A DNA stretch of 64,000 bases from Ahrensia marina (GTDB taxonomy: Bacteria; Pseudomonadota; Alphaproteobacteria; Rhizobiales; Rhizobiaceae), in NCBI RefSeq assembly GCF_001293565.1, contig NZ_JXMU01000001.1, forward strand, positions 186,001 to 250,000. Direction: 5' to 3'. The notes under the pieces are model-generated. The model was not told where the DNA came from. It saw only the letters and a list, made by a program, of their open reading frames with translations, and did no database searches. The translations under genes were made by a program, and so were the position numbers. Positions 53,690 through 62,548 of this stretch are shown here, piece after piece (within the stretch, counting starts at the first letter, position 1; each line of letters opens with the position of its first letter).

Positions 53690-55348
53690 TTAGCCGGCAG
53701 CTTTGTCATCTTCCACTTCTTTCGCAGGCGCTTCCAATGTCCATACAAGACCCGATGACGCAAAATCGAGCGTGCTTTTGCCACTTAGTGTGGAAGCTGC
53801 GTAGCGTTCTAAAATTTGCAGACCGAAACCGGTTTCTTCCGGCGCGCGGACTTTCTTTCCGCCAACTTCTTGCCAAACGAATTTGAAAGTTTTCTCATCG
53901 CCCATGCCATTTATTTCCCACGTCACATTGACCACACCTTTTGTGACCGCAAGGCTGCCGTGTTTTGCTGCGTTGGTGGCAAGCTCGTGGATCGCCATAC
54001 CAAGATGTTGAACAGCTTCCGCCCGCAATTTTACTCCCGGCCCTCTGGTGATAATGTTTTGGCCGATCGTACCGAAATTGGATAATTGCTTGGTCAGCAA
54101 TTCATCAAGCGACACGCCGCCCCATTGTGTGTCGGTGAGCAAGTCAATCGAAAAACCAAGCCCCATAACACGGTCGATCAATGATTTTGTCATGGCTTCT
54201 CTCGAACTGGTGCGTCGCGACGTCTGGCGCACCATCGAGATGACAACCGCAATCAAATTCTTCGTGCGGTGAGCCAACTCCCGCATAACCATGGTGATTT
54301 TGTCTTCGCGCTGGCTACGGTCAAAAGAGGCATCAGAGATAGCTTTTGCGACGAGGTCAATTTCAGTAATGCGCGAACTTACCGGTGATACAATTTCTCC
54401 GGTAGCAAGATGCTTTGCCATGCGCGCAATATCGCGAATTGATTTTCGCAAATATATCGAGAAGAGGTAAAAGACAAAGACGGAAACCAGAGCAAGCACA
54501 ACGCTGCCGATAATCACGATCTGCCATGTTTCATATACCGAATCCTGGGCTGTGCTTGCAGGCCCCTGAACCAGCACCGTCCAGTCCGTACCACTCACCT
54601 TGGCAATGGCGGTAACCATTCCATCATCACGCATGAATTTGCTTTGCTGTATCGAGGTGAAATTTTCGTCAGGGTTCGCGAATGCGACATCTTCAATTTT
54701 ATCGCCTGACGCCTGTTTAAGGCGGTCAGAAGAAACCACAACATTTCCAGCTCCATCGACGACAGATGCAACCCATTCATCCGGCAACATTAATGAATGA
54801 AAAACCGTCTCAAGTTCTTCGGCATTGCGCGTTGTAATGACTGCGCGTGCCGCCGATGCGTAAGTGGGCGGCAATGATTTGATAACATTGAAAACCCAAC
54901 GCCCGCTCGTCTTGCCTTTGAATGCGCCGGAAACATGTATTTCGGCTTTTGACAAAGCGGCATTCAAACTTTTAAGATCGGACGTTGCGCCCAATTTTGT
55001 GCCATAGGGCACACGCGTATTCAGTAATTGTTGCCCGTTTTCTTCAACAACAATGATGAAATTGGGACTTTCCTTAAGCGCAAACTGCGTCTTGGAATGA
55101 AACGCCTCAAGATCACCGACAACCAGTTCCTGCGCGGACGAAACCAGATTGAGCGTCAACGACATATTTTCGATAATTGAATGCACGCCCTGGGAAACAG
55201 TCGCTGCGGTGCGTAAAGTGCGCCGCTCCATCGCTTCATCTTCAGAAATTTTCAACTGTCCGATCAAAAACAGAAAAAAGATAAACAACGGCAGAAACAG
55301 CAAAATCAACAGCGCTGTAAGCCAGACAGATATTGAGAATCGTTTCAT
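53690..55348 (-). CDS. HWE-family sensor histidine kinase
   Basis: This 552-residue membrane sensor has two helices (about residues 8-30 and 275-298) enclosing a periplasmic sensor domain of about 240 residues that looks like a dCache fold. A HAMP-like segment (RKSIRDIARMAKHLATGEIV) leads to the kinase core of the HWE type: the phospho-acceptor His is in RELAHRTKNLIAVV (about H360), followed by the N-box HELATNAAKHGSL and the WxE motif in FVWQEVGG. No response regulator is adjacent, so it may be an orphan. It is divergently transcribed from the gcd-oxidase operon with about 170 bases between. The ATG at 55348 is preferred over 55354 because GAGGG then has proper spacing. Confidence 0.88.
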   Translation of the reverse strand: MKRFSISVWLTALLILLFLPLFIFFLFLIGQLKISEDEAMERRTLRTAATVSQGVHSIIENMSLTLNLVSSAQELVVGDLEAFHSKTQFALKESPNFIIVVEENGQQLLNTRVPYGTKLGATSDLKSLNAALSKAEIHVSGAFKGKTSGRWVFNVIKSLPPTYASAARAVITTRNAEELETVFHSLMLPDEWVASVVDGAGNVVVSSDRLKQASGDKIEDVAFANPDENFTSIQQSKFMRDDGMVTAIAKVSGTDWTVLVQGPASTAQDSVYETWQIVIIGSVVLALVSVFVFYLFSIYLRKSIRDIARMAKHLATGEIVSPVSSRITEIDLVAKAISDASFDRSQREDKITMVMRELAHRTKNLIAVVISMVRQTSRRTSSREAMTKSLIDRVMGLGFSIDLLTDTQWGGVSLDELLTKQLSNFGTIGQNIITRGPGVKLRAEAVQHLGMAIHELATNAAKHGSLAVTKGVVNVTWEINGMGDEKTFKFVWQEVGGKKVRAPEETGFGLQILERYAASTLSGKSTLDFASSGLVWTLEAPAKEVEDDKAAG

Positions 55349-55515
55349 TGTCATCCCTCAAAGCAACCGGAAAAACGGTTGTTGTTCAGTCTGTTGCACT
55401 TAGTTGATACGCACGACATACACACTATTTCGCGATCAGCAAGAAGTATTGAGAAAATATGGAACCATATCAACTTTATTGAGTTGAAAATAAAGACATT
55501 ATTGGGGAGATCGCG

Positions 55516-57990
55516 ATGCAATTATCGGAACAACACGCTCACGATAGCAAGAATCAGCACTTGTCTTTCGGTCAATATTACAGCGTTTGCATCGGCGCTC
55601 TTAATGCACTCATCGGTTTGATTCTAGGTGTGGGCGGCGTCTGGCTCATCACGCTCGGCGGCTCATGGTACTACGCAATTGCCGCGATTGGCTTACTGCT
55701 AAGCGGCTTGTTGTTGATCAAGCGTAACCTGCTTGGTGTCGGCCTGTATTTGTTGACGTGGGTTGGCACAATTATGTGGGCATTATGGGAAGTCGGGTTG
55801 GATCTCTGGCCTCTTGTTCCCAGAACAGTTGCCCCGACCGTTATTCTGATCCTTGTATTGTTCGTCATCCCCGCTTTATCGACAAACAAAGTTTCGATCA
55901 CCAAACATGGTCGGACTGTCGCATTTATTTTAGCGGCTCCATTGATTGCCGTCGCTCTGATGAGCAGCAATCATGCGCATGCACAAAGCGCACCTTCGGA
56001 GACTGAAGCTCAATCCGAGCAGGATCAACCGTCTGCACTTCAACAAGCCGAGCCCGACACGGAACTGGCGGGACCGCAGCCCGAACCGCAACTCGAAGTG
56101 GGACAGAACTGGCCGGCTTACGGCGGCACCTATGCAGGGCGGCGTTACTCACCGCTTAGCGAGATCACCAAGGAAAATGTCGGTCAGCTTGAAAAGGTTT
56201 GGGAAATTCGAACCGGTGACATGCCCAGTGAAAAGGCAGAAGGCAAATATTCTCCTGAAAACACGCCGCTAAAAGTTGGCGACAGCCTTTTCACATGTAC
56301 AGCCAAGAATATCATGATCGCGCTTGACGCCCGCACCGGCAAAGAAGAATGGCGCTATGATCCTGTCGTTTCCGATGATGCTATTCCTTATGGTGCCACT
56401 TGCCGTGGTGTCGCCTATTACCAAGCGCCGGACCTAAATCCGGAAGATTTATGCGCCGAACGCATTATCGAGACCACACTGGACGCAAGAATGATCGCTG
56501 TCGATGCAAAGACAGGGCAATTGTGCACACAGTTCGGCAATGCCGGCATGGTCGATCTTAATGTTGGTATCGGTGACACAGTCCCTGGTTGGTATGCAGT
56601 CTCAGGGCCGCCGACGATTGTGCGCGGTATTGCCGTCACAGGGGCGCAGGTAAAAGATGGTCAGGCCGAAGACGCGCCGTCAGGTGTGATCCGCGGTTAT
56701 GATGCTGTGACGGGCGAACTCGCGTGGGCGTGGGATATGGGTAATCCCGACCAGAAAGATGCGCCGGAAGGCGACGCGGTTTACACGCGTGGCACTCCAA
56801 ATATGTGGACGCTTGCGGCAGGTGACGAAGAACTCGGGCTTGTCTACCTGCCAATGGGCAACTCCTCTGTAGACTATTATGGCGCCAATCGCTCCGACGC
56901 CGAAAACGAGTTTTCAACAGCATTGGTTGCCATTGATGTAACTACCGGCGATGTCGCTTGGAAGTTTCAAACTGTCCACTACGACGTATGGGATTACGAT
57001 TTAGGTTCACAGCCGACATTGGTCGAGTTCCCTGCGGATGATGGACCGGTGCCAGCGATTATCATTCCAAGCAAACAGGGCCAGATTTATGTCTTGAACC
57101 GTGAAACCGGCGAACCGATCTTTCCCGTCGAAGAGCGCGAAGTACCAACGGGCGGCGTTGAACCGGAGAACCTTTCGCCCACCCAACCCTATTCGACCTA
57201 TGCGGCTTTAAATAAACCGCCTCTGACAGAAAAGGACATGTGGGGCATGAGCCCGATTGATCAATTGTGGTGCCGTATCCAGTTCCGCCGCGCCGCTTAT
57301 GCTGGTGAATATACGCCACCAACCACTGAAAAAAGATGGATACAATATCCCGGCTACAATGGCGGTTCAGACTGGGGCGGCATTGCGGTGGATGTTGAAC
57401 GCGGCATCATTATTGCCAATTACAACGATATGCCAAACTACAACCGCCTTATCCCGCGCGAGGAAGCAGATGCGCGTGGTATCAAGGCAATCAATGAAGG
57501 CGGTCAGGGCGGCGGTGGTGAGGCAGGCGCACAAGCCGGTTCACCTTATGCAATTGATGTCAACGCAGGTTGGCGTTTGCCAACCGGTCTACTTTGTAAA
57601 CAGCCCCCTTATGGTGGCATTCGCGCGATTGATCTGAAAACAGGCAAAACCCTTTGGGACCAACCATTGGGCACAGCGCGAAACAACGGACCGTTCGGCA
57701 TTCCGTCCATGTTACCTCTACGCATCGGCACACCGAACAATGGCGGCCCGCTCATCACCGCTGGCGGCATCGCTTTTGTTGCTGCAACAACCGATGACCT
57801 GCTGCGGGCCATTGATATTGAAACCGGCGAGGTGCTTTGGGAAGTTGTATTACCGGCGGGTGGCCAGACCACGCCAATGACCTATGAAGCCGGCGGGAAA
57901 CAATATCTGGTTATTGCGCCTGGAGGGCATCACTTTATGGAAACCAAAATTGGTGATTTTATTACTGCCTATGCGCTTCCCGACAATTGA
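55516..57990 (+). CDS. gcd: PQQ-dependent membrane-bound glucose dehydrogenase
   Basis: This 824-residue protein oxidises aldoses such as glucose in the periplasm and passes electrons to ubiquinone. Residues 20 to about 150 form five membrane helices, typical of the membrane-bound glucose/quinate dehydrogenases; residues about 152-193 are a Gln/Glu/Pro-rich periplasmic linker; from 198 the PQQ beta-propeller begins (WPAYGGTYAGRRYSPLSEIT). The catalytic pair known from E. coli Gcd (D466/K493) is present as D493 in YDVWDYD and K520 in IIPSKQGQIYVL, with the same 27-residue spacing. GGGGAG precedes the ATG. It is the first gene of the operon with the caa3-type oxidase (7-base gap). Quinate or another sugar substrate is possible. 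Confidence 0.9.
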   Translation: MQLSEQHAHDSKNQHLSFGQYYSVCIGALNALIGLILGVGGVWLITLGGSWYYAIAAIGLLLSGLLLIKRNLLGVGLYLLTWVGTIMWALWEVGLDLWPLVPRTVAPTVILILVLFVIPALSTNKVSITKHGRTVAFILAAPLIAVALMSSNHAHAQSAPSETEAQSEQDQPSALQQAEPDTELAGPQPEPQLEVGQNWPAYGGTYAGRRYSPLSEITKENVGQLEKVWEIRTGDMPSEKAEGKYSPENTPLKVGDSLFTCTAKNIMIALDARTGKEEWRYDPVVSDDAIPYGATCRGVAYYQAPDLNPEDLCAERIIETTLDARMIAVDAKTGQLCTQFGNAGMVDLNVGIGDTVPGWYAVSGPPTIVRGIAVTGAQVKDGQAEDAPSGVIRGYDAVTGELAWAWDMGNPDQKDAPEGDAVYTRGTPNMWTLAAGDEELGLVYLPMGNSSVDYYGANRSDAENEFSTALVAIDVTTGDVAWKFQTVHYDVWDYDLGSQPTLVEFPADDGPVPAIIIPSKQGQIYVLNRETGEPIFPVEEREVPTGGVEPENLSPTQPYSTYAALNKPPLTEKDMWGMSPIDQLWCRIQFRRAAYAGEYTPPTTEKRWIQYPGYNGGSDWGGIAVDVERGIIIANYNDMPNYNRLIPREEADARGIKAINEGGQGGGGEAGAQAGSPYAIDVNAGWRLPTGLLCKQPPYGGIRAIDLKTGKTLWDQPLGTARNNGPFGIPSMLPLRIGTPNNGGPLITAGGIAFVAATTDDLLRAIDIETGEVLWEVVLPAGGQTTPMTYEAGGKQYLVIAPGGHHFMETKIGDFITAYALPDN

Positions 57991-57997
57991 TAGCTAA

Positions 57998-58975
57998 ATG
58001 AAAAACGTTGCGCTCATCAGTTTAAGCTGTTTGCTTTTAAGCAGTTGCAGCGGTGTGCAGTCCGTTCTGGATACAGCGGGCAAGGACGCTTCGGTTCTTG
58101 CTCATCTGTTTTGGGTTTTACTTGTTGGAGCAATTGTGCTCTGGCTTTTGATGAACGGTCTTTTCTTCTATGTAACGCGCATTGAGCCGCGTGAACTTTC
58201 AAGACGCGCTGCAGAAGCGCTGGTTATCGGCGGCGGCATTGTTTTCCCCTTTATTCTTCTGGCTGGACTGATTGCTTATGCATTGTCGATCATGCCGGAT
58301 CAAAGAGCTGCGGGCGATGGCGTGGTTGTGCGCGTTACGGGCGAACAGTGGTGGTGGCGGGTGGAATATGATTTAGGTGATGGTTCAGCGCCTATAGTCT
58401 CTGCAAACGAAATCCGCCTTCCCGTCGACCACCGCACAGAAATTAAACTTGGTGCCAATAAGGTGATCCACTCATTCTGGGTCCCTGCCCTTGCCGGTAA
58501 AATGGATATGTTTCCGGGACGTGAAACCCGCATGGCTGTAGAGCCGGAAAAGACAGGTATCTTTCGCGGGCAGTGCGCGGAATTTTGCGGCGAATCCCAC
58601 GCACTCATGGCCTTTCAAACGGTTGTTCTGGAACAAGATGAATTCGAACAATGGCTGGAGCGCGAACGCCAAGATGCGGTCCAGCCCACAGAAGCTGTCC
58701 CCCGGCAAGGCGAACAGCTCTTTGTTTCGGAAGGCTGCGGTGCATGCCACACCATTCGCGGCACTGAAGCGCAGGGTAATCTCGGGCCGGACCTGACCCA
58801 TGTTGGCAGCCGCAAATCTCTAGGTGCGGGTATTTTACCGCCTACCGCTGAGGCATTCTCCAATTGGACGCGCCATACAGGCGCAATCAAGCCGGGCGTA
58901 AAAATGCCGTCCTTCGCACATTTATCAGACCGCCAGATTGAGGCGCTCGGGCAATATCTGGAGGCTCTCAAGTGA
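57998..58975 (+). CDS. ctaC: Cytochrome c oxidase subunit II, caa3 type (lipoprotein with fused heme c domain)
   Basis: The subunit takes electrons and passes them via CuA to subunit I. The N-terminus is a lipoprotein signal (lipobox LLSSC, C17). Two membrane helices (about 36-56 and 76-96) precede the CuA domain with all ligands: H158, C193, E195, C197, H201 and M204 (GQCAEFCGESHALM). The C-terminal extension is a c-type cytochrome with heme site CGACH (247-251) and axial Met in VKMPSF (M303). The start codon of subunit I overlaps its stop. The heme makes it able to take electrons directly from a donor cytochrome or quinol-linked chain. Confidence 0.93.
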   Translation: MKNVALISLSCLLLSSCSGVQSVLDTAGKDASVLAHLFWVLLVGAIVLWLLMNGLFFYVTRIEPRELSRRAAEALVIGGGIVFPFILLAGLIAYALSIMPDQRAAGDGVVVRVTGEQWWWRVEYDLGDGSAPIVSANEIRLPVDHRTEIKLGANKVIHSFWVPALAGKMDMFPGRETRMAVEPEKTGIFRGQCAEFCGESHALMAFQTVVLEQDEFEQWLERERQDAVQPTEAVPRQGEQLFVSEGCGACHTIRGTEAQGNLGPDLTHVGSRKSLGAGILPPTAEAFSNWTRHTGAIKPGVKMPSFAHLSDRQIEALGQYLEALK

Positions 58976-61551
58976 CCCAGTCAACACAAAACAGAGAATC
59001 CAGCAGTTCCGGCGTCGCTACATATCCGCCAACAGAGCAGATGCTGGAAGAAAAAATCGACAAGCGCACTCAGGAAAAGACGGCAGACCGGCTAAGAAAG
59101 GCATGGGAGACCCCCAAAGGTTGGCGCTATTGGTCAGCCGTCAACAACTCGGAAGTCGGTGTCTGGTATTCGCTTACAGCCTTTTTCTTTATGATGTGTG
59201 CAGGCGTACTCGCACTCTTGATGCGCGTACAGCTCGCTGTGCCGGAAAATGACTTTCTGTCTGCCGATACATTCAACCAGTTTTTTACCATGCACGGCTC
59301 GGCAATGATGTTTCTTTTTGCCGTTCCCATGTTCGAGGCGATATCAATTCTGGTTTTACCTGCGCTTCTTGGCGCGCGCGATATGCCCTTCCCCCGCCTT
59401 TCCGCTTACGGTTATTGGTGCTTTCTGATCGGCGGAATTTTTGTCATGGGGTCGATCCTGTTTGGAGTGGCGCCCAATTCAGGCTGGTTCATGTATCCGC
59501 CGCTGGCCACAAAAGCAGAGGGTGTCGGCTCGGATATATGGCTGCTTGGCCTTTCCTTCATTGAGGTGGCGTCGATAGCTGCTGCGGTTGAACTCATCGT
59601 TGGTGTTTTAAAATGCCGTCCGCCGGGCATGCGTATCAATTTGATGCCGCTTTATGGATGGTACGTTCTGGTTGTGGGCGGTATGATATTGTTTGCCTTC
59701 CCACCGCTGATTGCCGGTGACTTCCTGTTTGAACTCGAGCGCAGCTTTGACTGGCCGTTCTTTGACCCCGAGCGCGGTGGGGATCCGATGCTCTGGCAAC
59801 ATCTATTCTGGATATTCGGCCATCCGGAGGTCTATATTGTCTTTCTGCCATCCATTGCTATCGCCGCCATGGTTGTACCAACGGTCGCCCAGCGCCCGAT
59901 TGTGGGCTACTCATGGATTGTCCTGTCCGCTGTCGGAACCGGCTTTCTATCGTTCGGCCTTTGGGTGCATCACATGTTTACGACCGGCCTGCCCTCAATA
60001 TCGCTCGGCTTTTTCACAGCGGCATCCGAAGCGGTGGTAATACCGACCGGCATTCAGCTGTTTGCCTTTGTGGCGACGCTTATGGTTGGCCGCGTCAAGC
60101 TGAACTTGCCGATGCTTTATATCGCTGGCGCACTCGCAATATTCACAGCAGGTGGCCTGACGGGCGTCATGCTTGCGCTTGCGCCTTTCGACTGGCAGGT
60201 ACATGACACCTATTTTGTCGTCGCGCATCTACATTACACATTATTCGGCGGGATGGTCTTTCCGCTGATTGCCGGCATCTATTATTTCTATCCCTTCTTT
60301 ACCAAGAAGCAGATGTCCGTACGTCTTGGAAAGATTGCATTCTGGCTGTTGTTCACCGGTTTTCACATCGCCTTCCTGCCGATGCATCTGACAGGACTGA
60401 TGGGTATGCCACGCCGCGTTTACACCTATCCGTCCACTCTCGGCTGGGATTGGCTGAACATGATTTCAACCGTAGGCGCTTTCATCGTTGCCGTCGGATT
60501 TCTTGTTTTCACCTATGATTTGCTGCGCCCGAAAGGTAAGCAGCCCTATACGCCGCGCAACCCCTATAATGCGGGAACATTGGAATGGTCTCATAACATT
60601 CCCGATGAAGCTTGGGGCTCACGATCAATCCCTTACATTACCAGCCGGTATCCACTTTGGGACCAAGAAAAAATTGTCGAGCGGATGGATGCAGGCCGGT
60701 ATTATCTGGCCGATGCACCGGAAGGCAAACGCGAAACGCTGATAACAACTGTACTGGACGCAAAACCCATTCAGGTTATGCGGGTTACCGGTCCTGCTTG
60801 GATTACAATCTGCGCTGCCATATTCACCGGCGGTGCGTTTATCTTTCCTACATTTCATTGGTATCCGCCAGCCATCGTCTCTGGCATCTTGGCAATCGCC
60901 TGTGTTCTATACTGGCTATGGACATCCACAGCGCCGATACCGGAACAGAAAACAAAAGATGCCGGACTTGGCCTCAATCTGCCGATTTACGCATCAGGTC
61001 CGGCCTCTGCCGGTTGGTGGGGCGTATGGATAACCATGCTCGGCGATTCAACAGCTTTCGCCAGCTTGATATTCGGCTTTTTCTTTTACTGGACCGCTAA
61101 GGAAAACTTTGTGCCGTCAGGAAGCGACTTCGTCCTTGCCAGCTATCTGGTCCTTGGCGTTCTTTCATTTGCGGTAACCTGGGCAACGCTGGTTGGCGCG
61201 CGTGCATTAAACCGGCGGGGAAGTACAAAAACAGCGCGCAATTTGCTGCTTGTTTCTGCGCTCTTTACTATTGCAGGCACTGCACTGTTTTGTCTGTCAG
61301 TCGTCAATAGCGGGCTTGAGCCGACAAGCCATGTTTATCCGGCAATCATATGGGCAATCATGGTCTGGACAGTTGTCCACACCGCCGTCGGCTTGATCAT
61401 GCTGGGTTATTGTATCGCCGGAGCGACATTCGGCAAGTTAACTCCCGAACATGATGCGGACCTTTGCAATGTCACATTGTACTGGCATTTCATCATAATT
61501 ACCGTTGTCGTTGCCAGCTTGGTCATCGGATTATTGCCGAGGTTACTCTAA
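58972..61551 (+). CDS. ctaD: Cytochrome c oxidase subunit I, fused to subunit III
   Basis: This 859-residue protein joins the heme-copper core subunit (to about residue 590) to a subunit III (about 660-859). Ligands are complete: H108 (low-spin heme), H284 with crosslinked Y288 in GHPEVY, H333/H334, H419 and H421. E286 of the D pathway is present. However, the K-pathway lysine expected in PTGIK is Gln (PTGIQ, Q362), and the D-pathway Asn region of the D137 motif (ARDMPFPRLS) has Ser. It starts with GTG (58972), with GGAGG seven bases upstream, overlapping the ctaC stop by four bases. Confidence 0.92.
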   Translation: MTQSTQNRESSSSGVATYPPTEQMLEEKIDKRTQEKTADRLRKAWETPKGWRYWSAVNNSEVGVWYSLTAFFFMMCAGVLALLMRVQLAVPENDFLSADTFNQFFTMHGSAMMFLFAVPMFEAISILVLPALLGARDMPFPRLSAYGYWCFLIGGIFVMGSILFGVAPNSGWFMYPPLATKAEGVGSDIWLLGLSFIEVASIAAAVELIVGVLKCRPPGMRINLMPLYGWYVLVVGGMILFAFPPLIAGDFLFELERSFDWPFFDPERGGDPMLWQHLFWIFGHPEVYIVFLPSIAIAAMVVPTVAQRPIVGYSWIVLSAVGTGFLSFGLWVHHMFTTGLPSISLGFFTAASEAVVIPTGIQLFAFVATLMVGRVKLNLPMLYIAGALAIFTAGGLTGVMLALAPFDWQVHDTYFVVAHLHYTLFGGMVFPLIAGIYYFYPFFTKKQMSVRLGKIAFWLLFTGFHIAFLPMHLTGLMGMPRRVYTYPSTLGWDWLNMISTVGAFIVAVGFLVFTYDLLRPKGKQPYTPRNPYNAGTLEWSHNIPDEAWGSRSIPYITSRYPLWDQEKIVERMDAGRYYLADAPEGKRETLITTVLDAKPIQVMRVTGPAWITICAAIFTGGAFIFPTFHWYPPAIVSGILAIACVLYWLWTSTAPIPEQKTKDAGLGLNLPIYASGPASAGWWGVWITMLGDSTAFASLIFGFFFYWTAKENFVPSGSDFVLASYLVLGVLSFAVTWATLVGARALNRRGSTKTARNLLLVSALFTIAGTALFCLSVVNSGLEPTSHVYPAIIWAIMVWTVVHTAVGLIMLGYCIAGATFGKLTPEHDADLCNVTLYWHFIIITVVVASLVIGLLPRLL

Positions 61552-61958
61552 TGGCTAAAAACAGGGAAAATGAGGAAGTACGCACCTTTGCTGAAGAGGC
61601 AGACAGTCTTTGGCTGATTACATTTGCTTGTTCTATCTGGGCGATCCATTTTGTCGTTTGCTACGGCGCGGCAGCCTTTGTCTGCGCAAAATGGTCATCC
61701 AATCCGGCTGTGATTACCAATATGAGAGTTGGACTGGGTATCATCAGCGTTCTCGCACTGTGCGCGGTTTCTTACATTGGCTGGCGGTCATGGGTTCAGT
61801 GGGACTTTCTTGACGATTATGATTACGAACATGATCTGGCCAAAGAAGAGCACCGCCACGAATTTTTAGGACATGCTTCCTTCTTATTGTCGGTCATCTC
61901 TTTCATCGGTGTCATTTATGTCAGTCTGCCGATTCTCTTTCTGGAGACCTGCCAATGA
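61551..61958 (+). CDS. Small three-helix membrane protein of the oxidase operon
   Basis: This 135-residue protein has three hydrophobic segments (about 22-45, 60-78, 108-131) and an acidic, His-containing loop (DYDYEHDLAKEEHRHEFLGH, about 89-108). It starts at the ATG that overlaps the ctaD stop codon by one base and ends overlapping the ctaG start by four. Position suggests an accessory or assembly subunit of the oxidase. I do not recognise a named family, so no function is assigned. Confidence 0.8.
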   Translation: MAKNRENEEVRTFAEEADSLWLITFACSIWAIHFVVCYGAAAFVCAKWSSNPAVITNMRVGLGIISVLALCAVSYIGWRSWVQWDFLDDYDYEHDLAKEEHRHEFLGHASFLLSVISFIGVIYVSLPILFLETCQ

Positions 61959-62548
61959 GTAGATGGCTAAGCATAACAGTTGGCGTGCTTTTACTCAGCA
62001 CCATATGGGTGTTGCCGCTGGCAGAACTGACTGGGGGTTATTTTTCCGAACATATGCTAAGGCATATGCTGCTGATTACAATCATTTGCCCCATGGTTGT
62101 ATTTGGTCTCAGCAATAGCAGTCGAAACCTTTTTGCTGTGTCGCCGCTCATAGCCTCATTGATTGAATTCATTGTGGTTTGGGGCTGGCATGTACCGCAA
62201 TTGCACGATCTGGCACGCGCTTTCTGGTCGGTAGCCTTGCTGGAACAATTATCATTCTTTGTGGCTGGCGTGTTGTTGTGGCATTCGGTGCTGCGTTCAG
62301 GTGACGCGCTGGCAGGGGCTGGCGGGCTGTTTCTAACAACCATGCACATGACCCTGCTTGGCGCTTTGCTCATCCTCAGTCCGCGCCTTTTATATCAGGC
62401 AGAGCTTTGCCGTCTGGGCGGTGTGGAAGATCAACAATTAGGCGGCATGATTATGCTTGGTATCGGAACGCCCGTTTATCTTATTGCCGGTCTCTTCATA
62501 TTGTCGAAAGCGCTCCGTCTCACCGGTAATGAAGGGGCTGGCCAATGA
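61955..62548 (+). CDS. ctaG: CtaG-like caa3 oxidase assembly protein
   Basis: This 197-residue protein has about five to six membrane helices and His-containing segments of the Caa3_CtaG family (pfam09678): GYFSEHMLRHMLLIT, VVWGWHVPQLHDLARAFW and GVLLWHSVL, FLTTMHMTLLGALL. In Bacillus, CtaG is needed for active caa3-type oxidase and acts in copper-centre assembly; it is unrelated to the Cox11-type CtaG. It overlaps both neighbours by four bases (ATGA). Confidence 0.88.
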   Translation: MSRWLSITVGVLLLSTIWVLPLAELTGGYFSEHMLRHMLLITIICPMVVFGLSNSSRNLFAVSPLIASLIEFIVVWGWHVPQLHDLARAFWSVALLEQLSFFVAGVLLWHSVLRSGDALAGAGGLFLTTMHMTLLGALLILSPRLLYQAELCRLGGVEDQQLGGMIMLGIGTPVYLIAGLFILSKALRLTGNEGAGQ

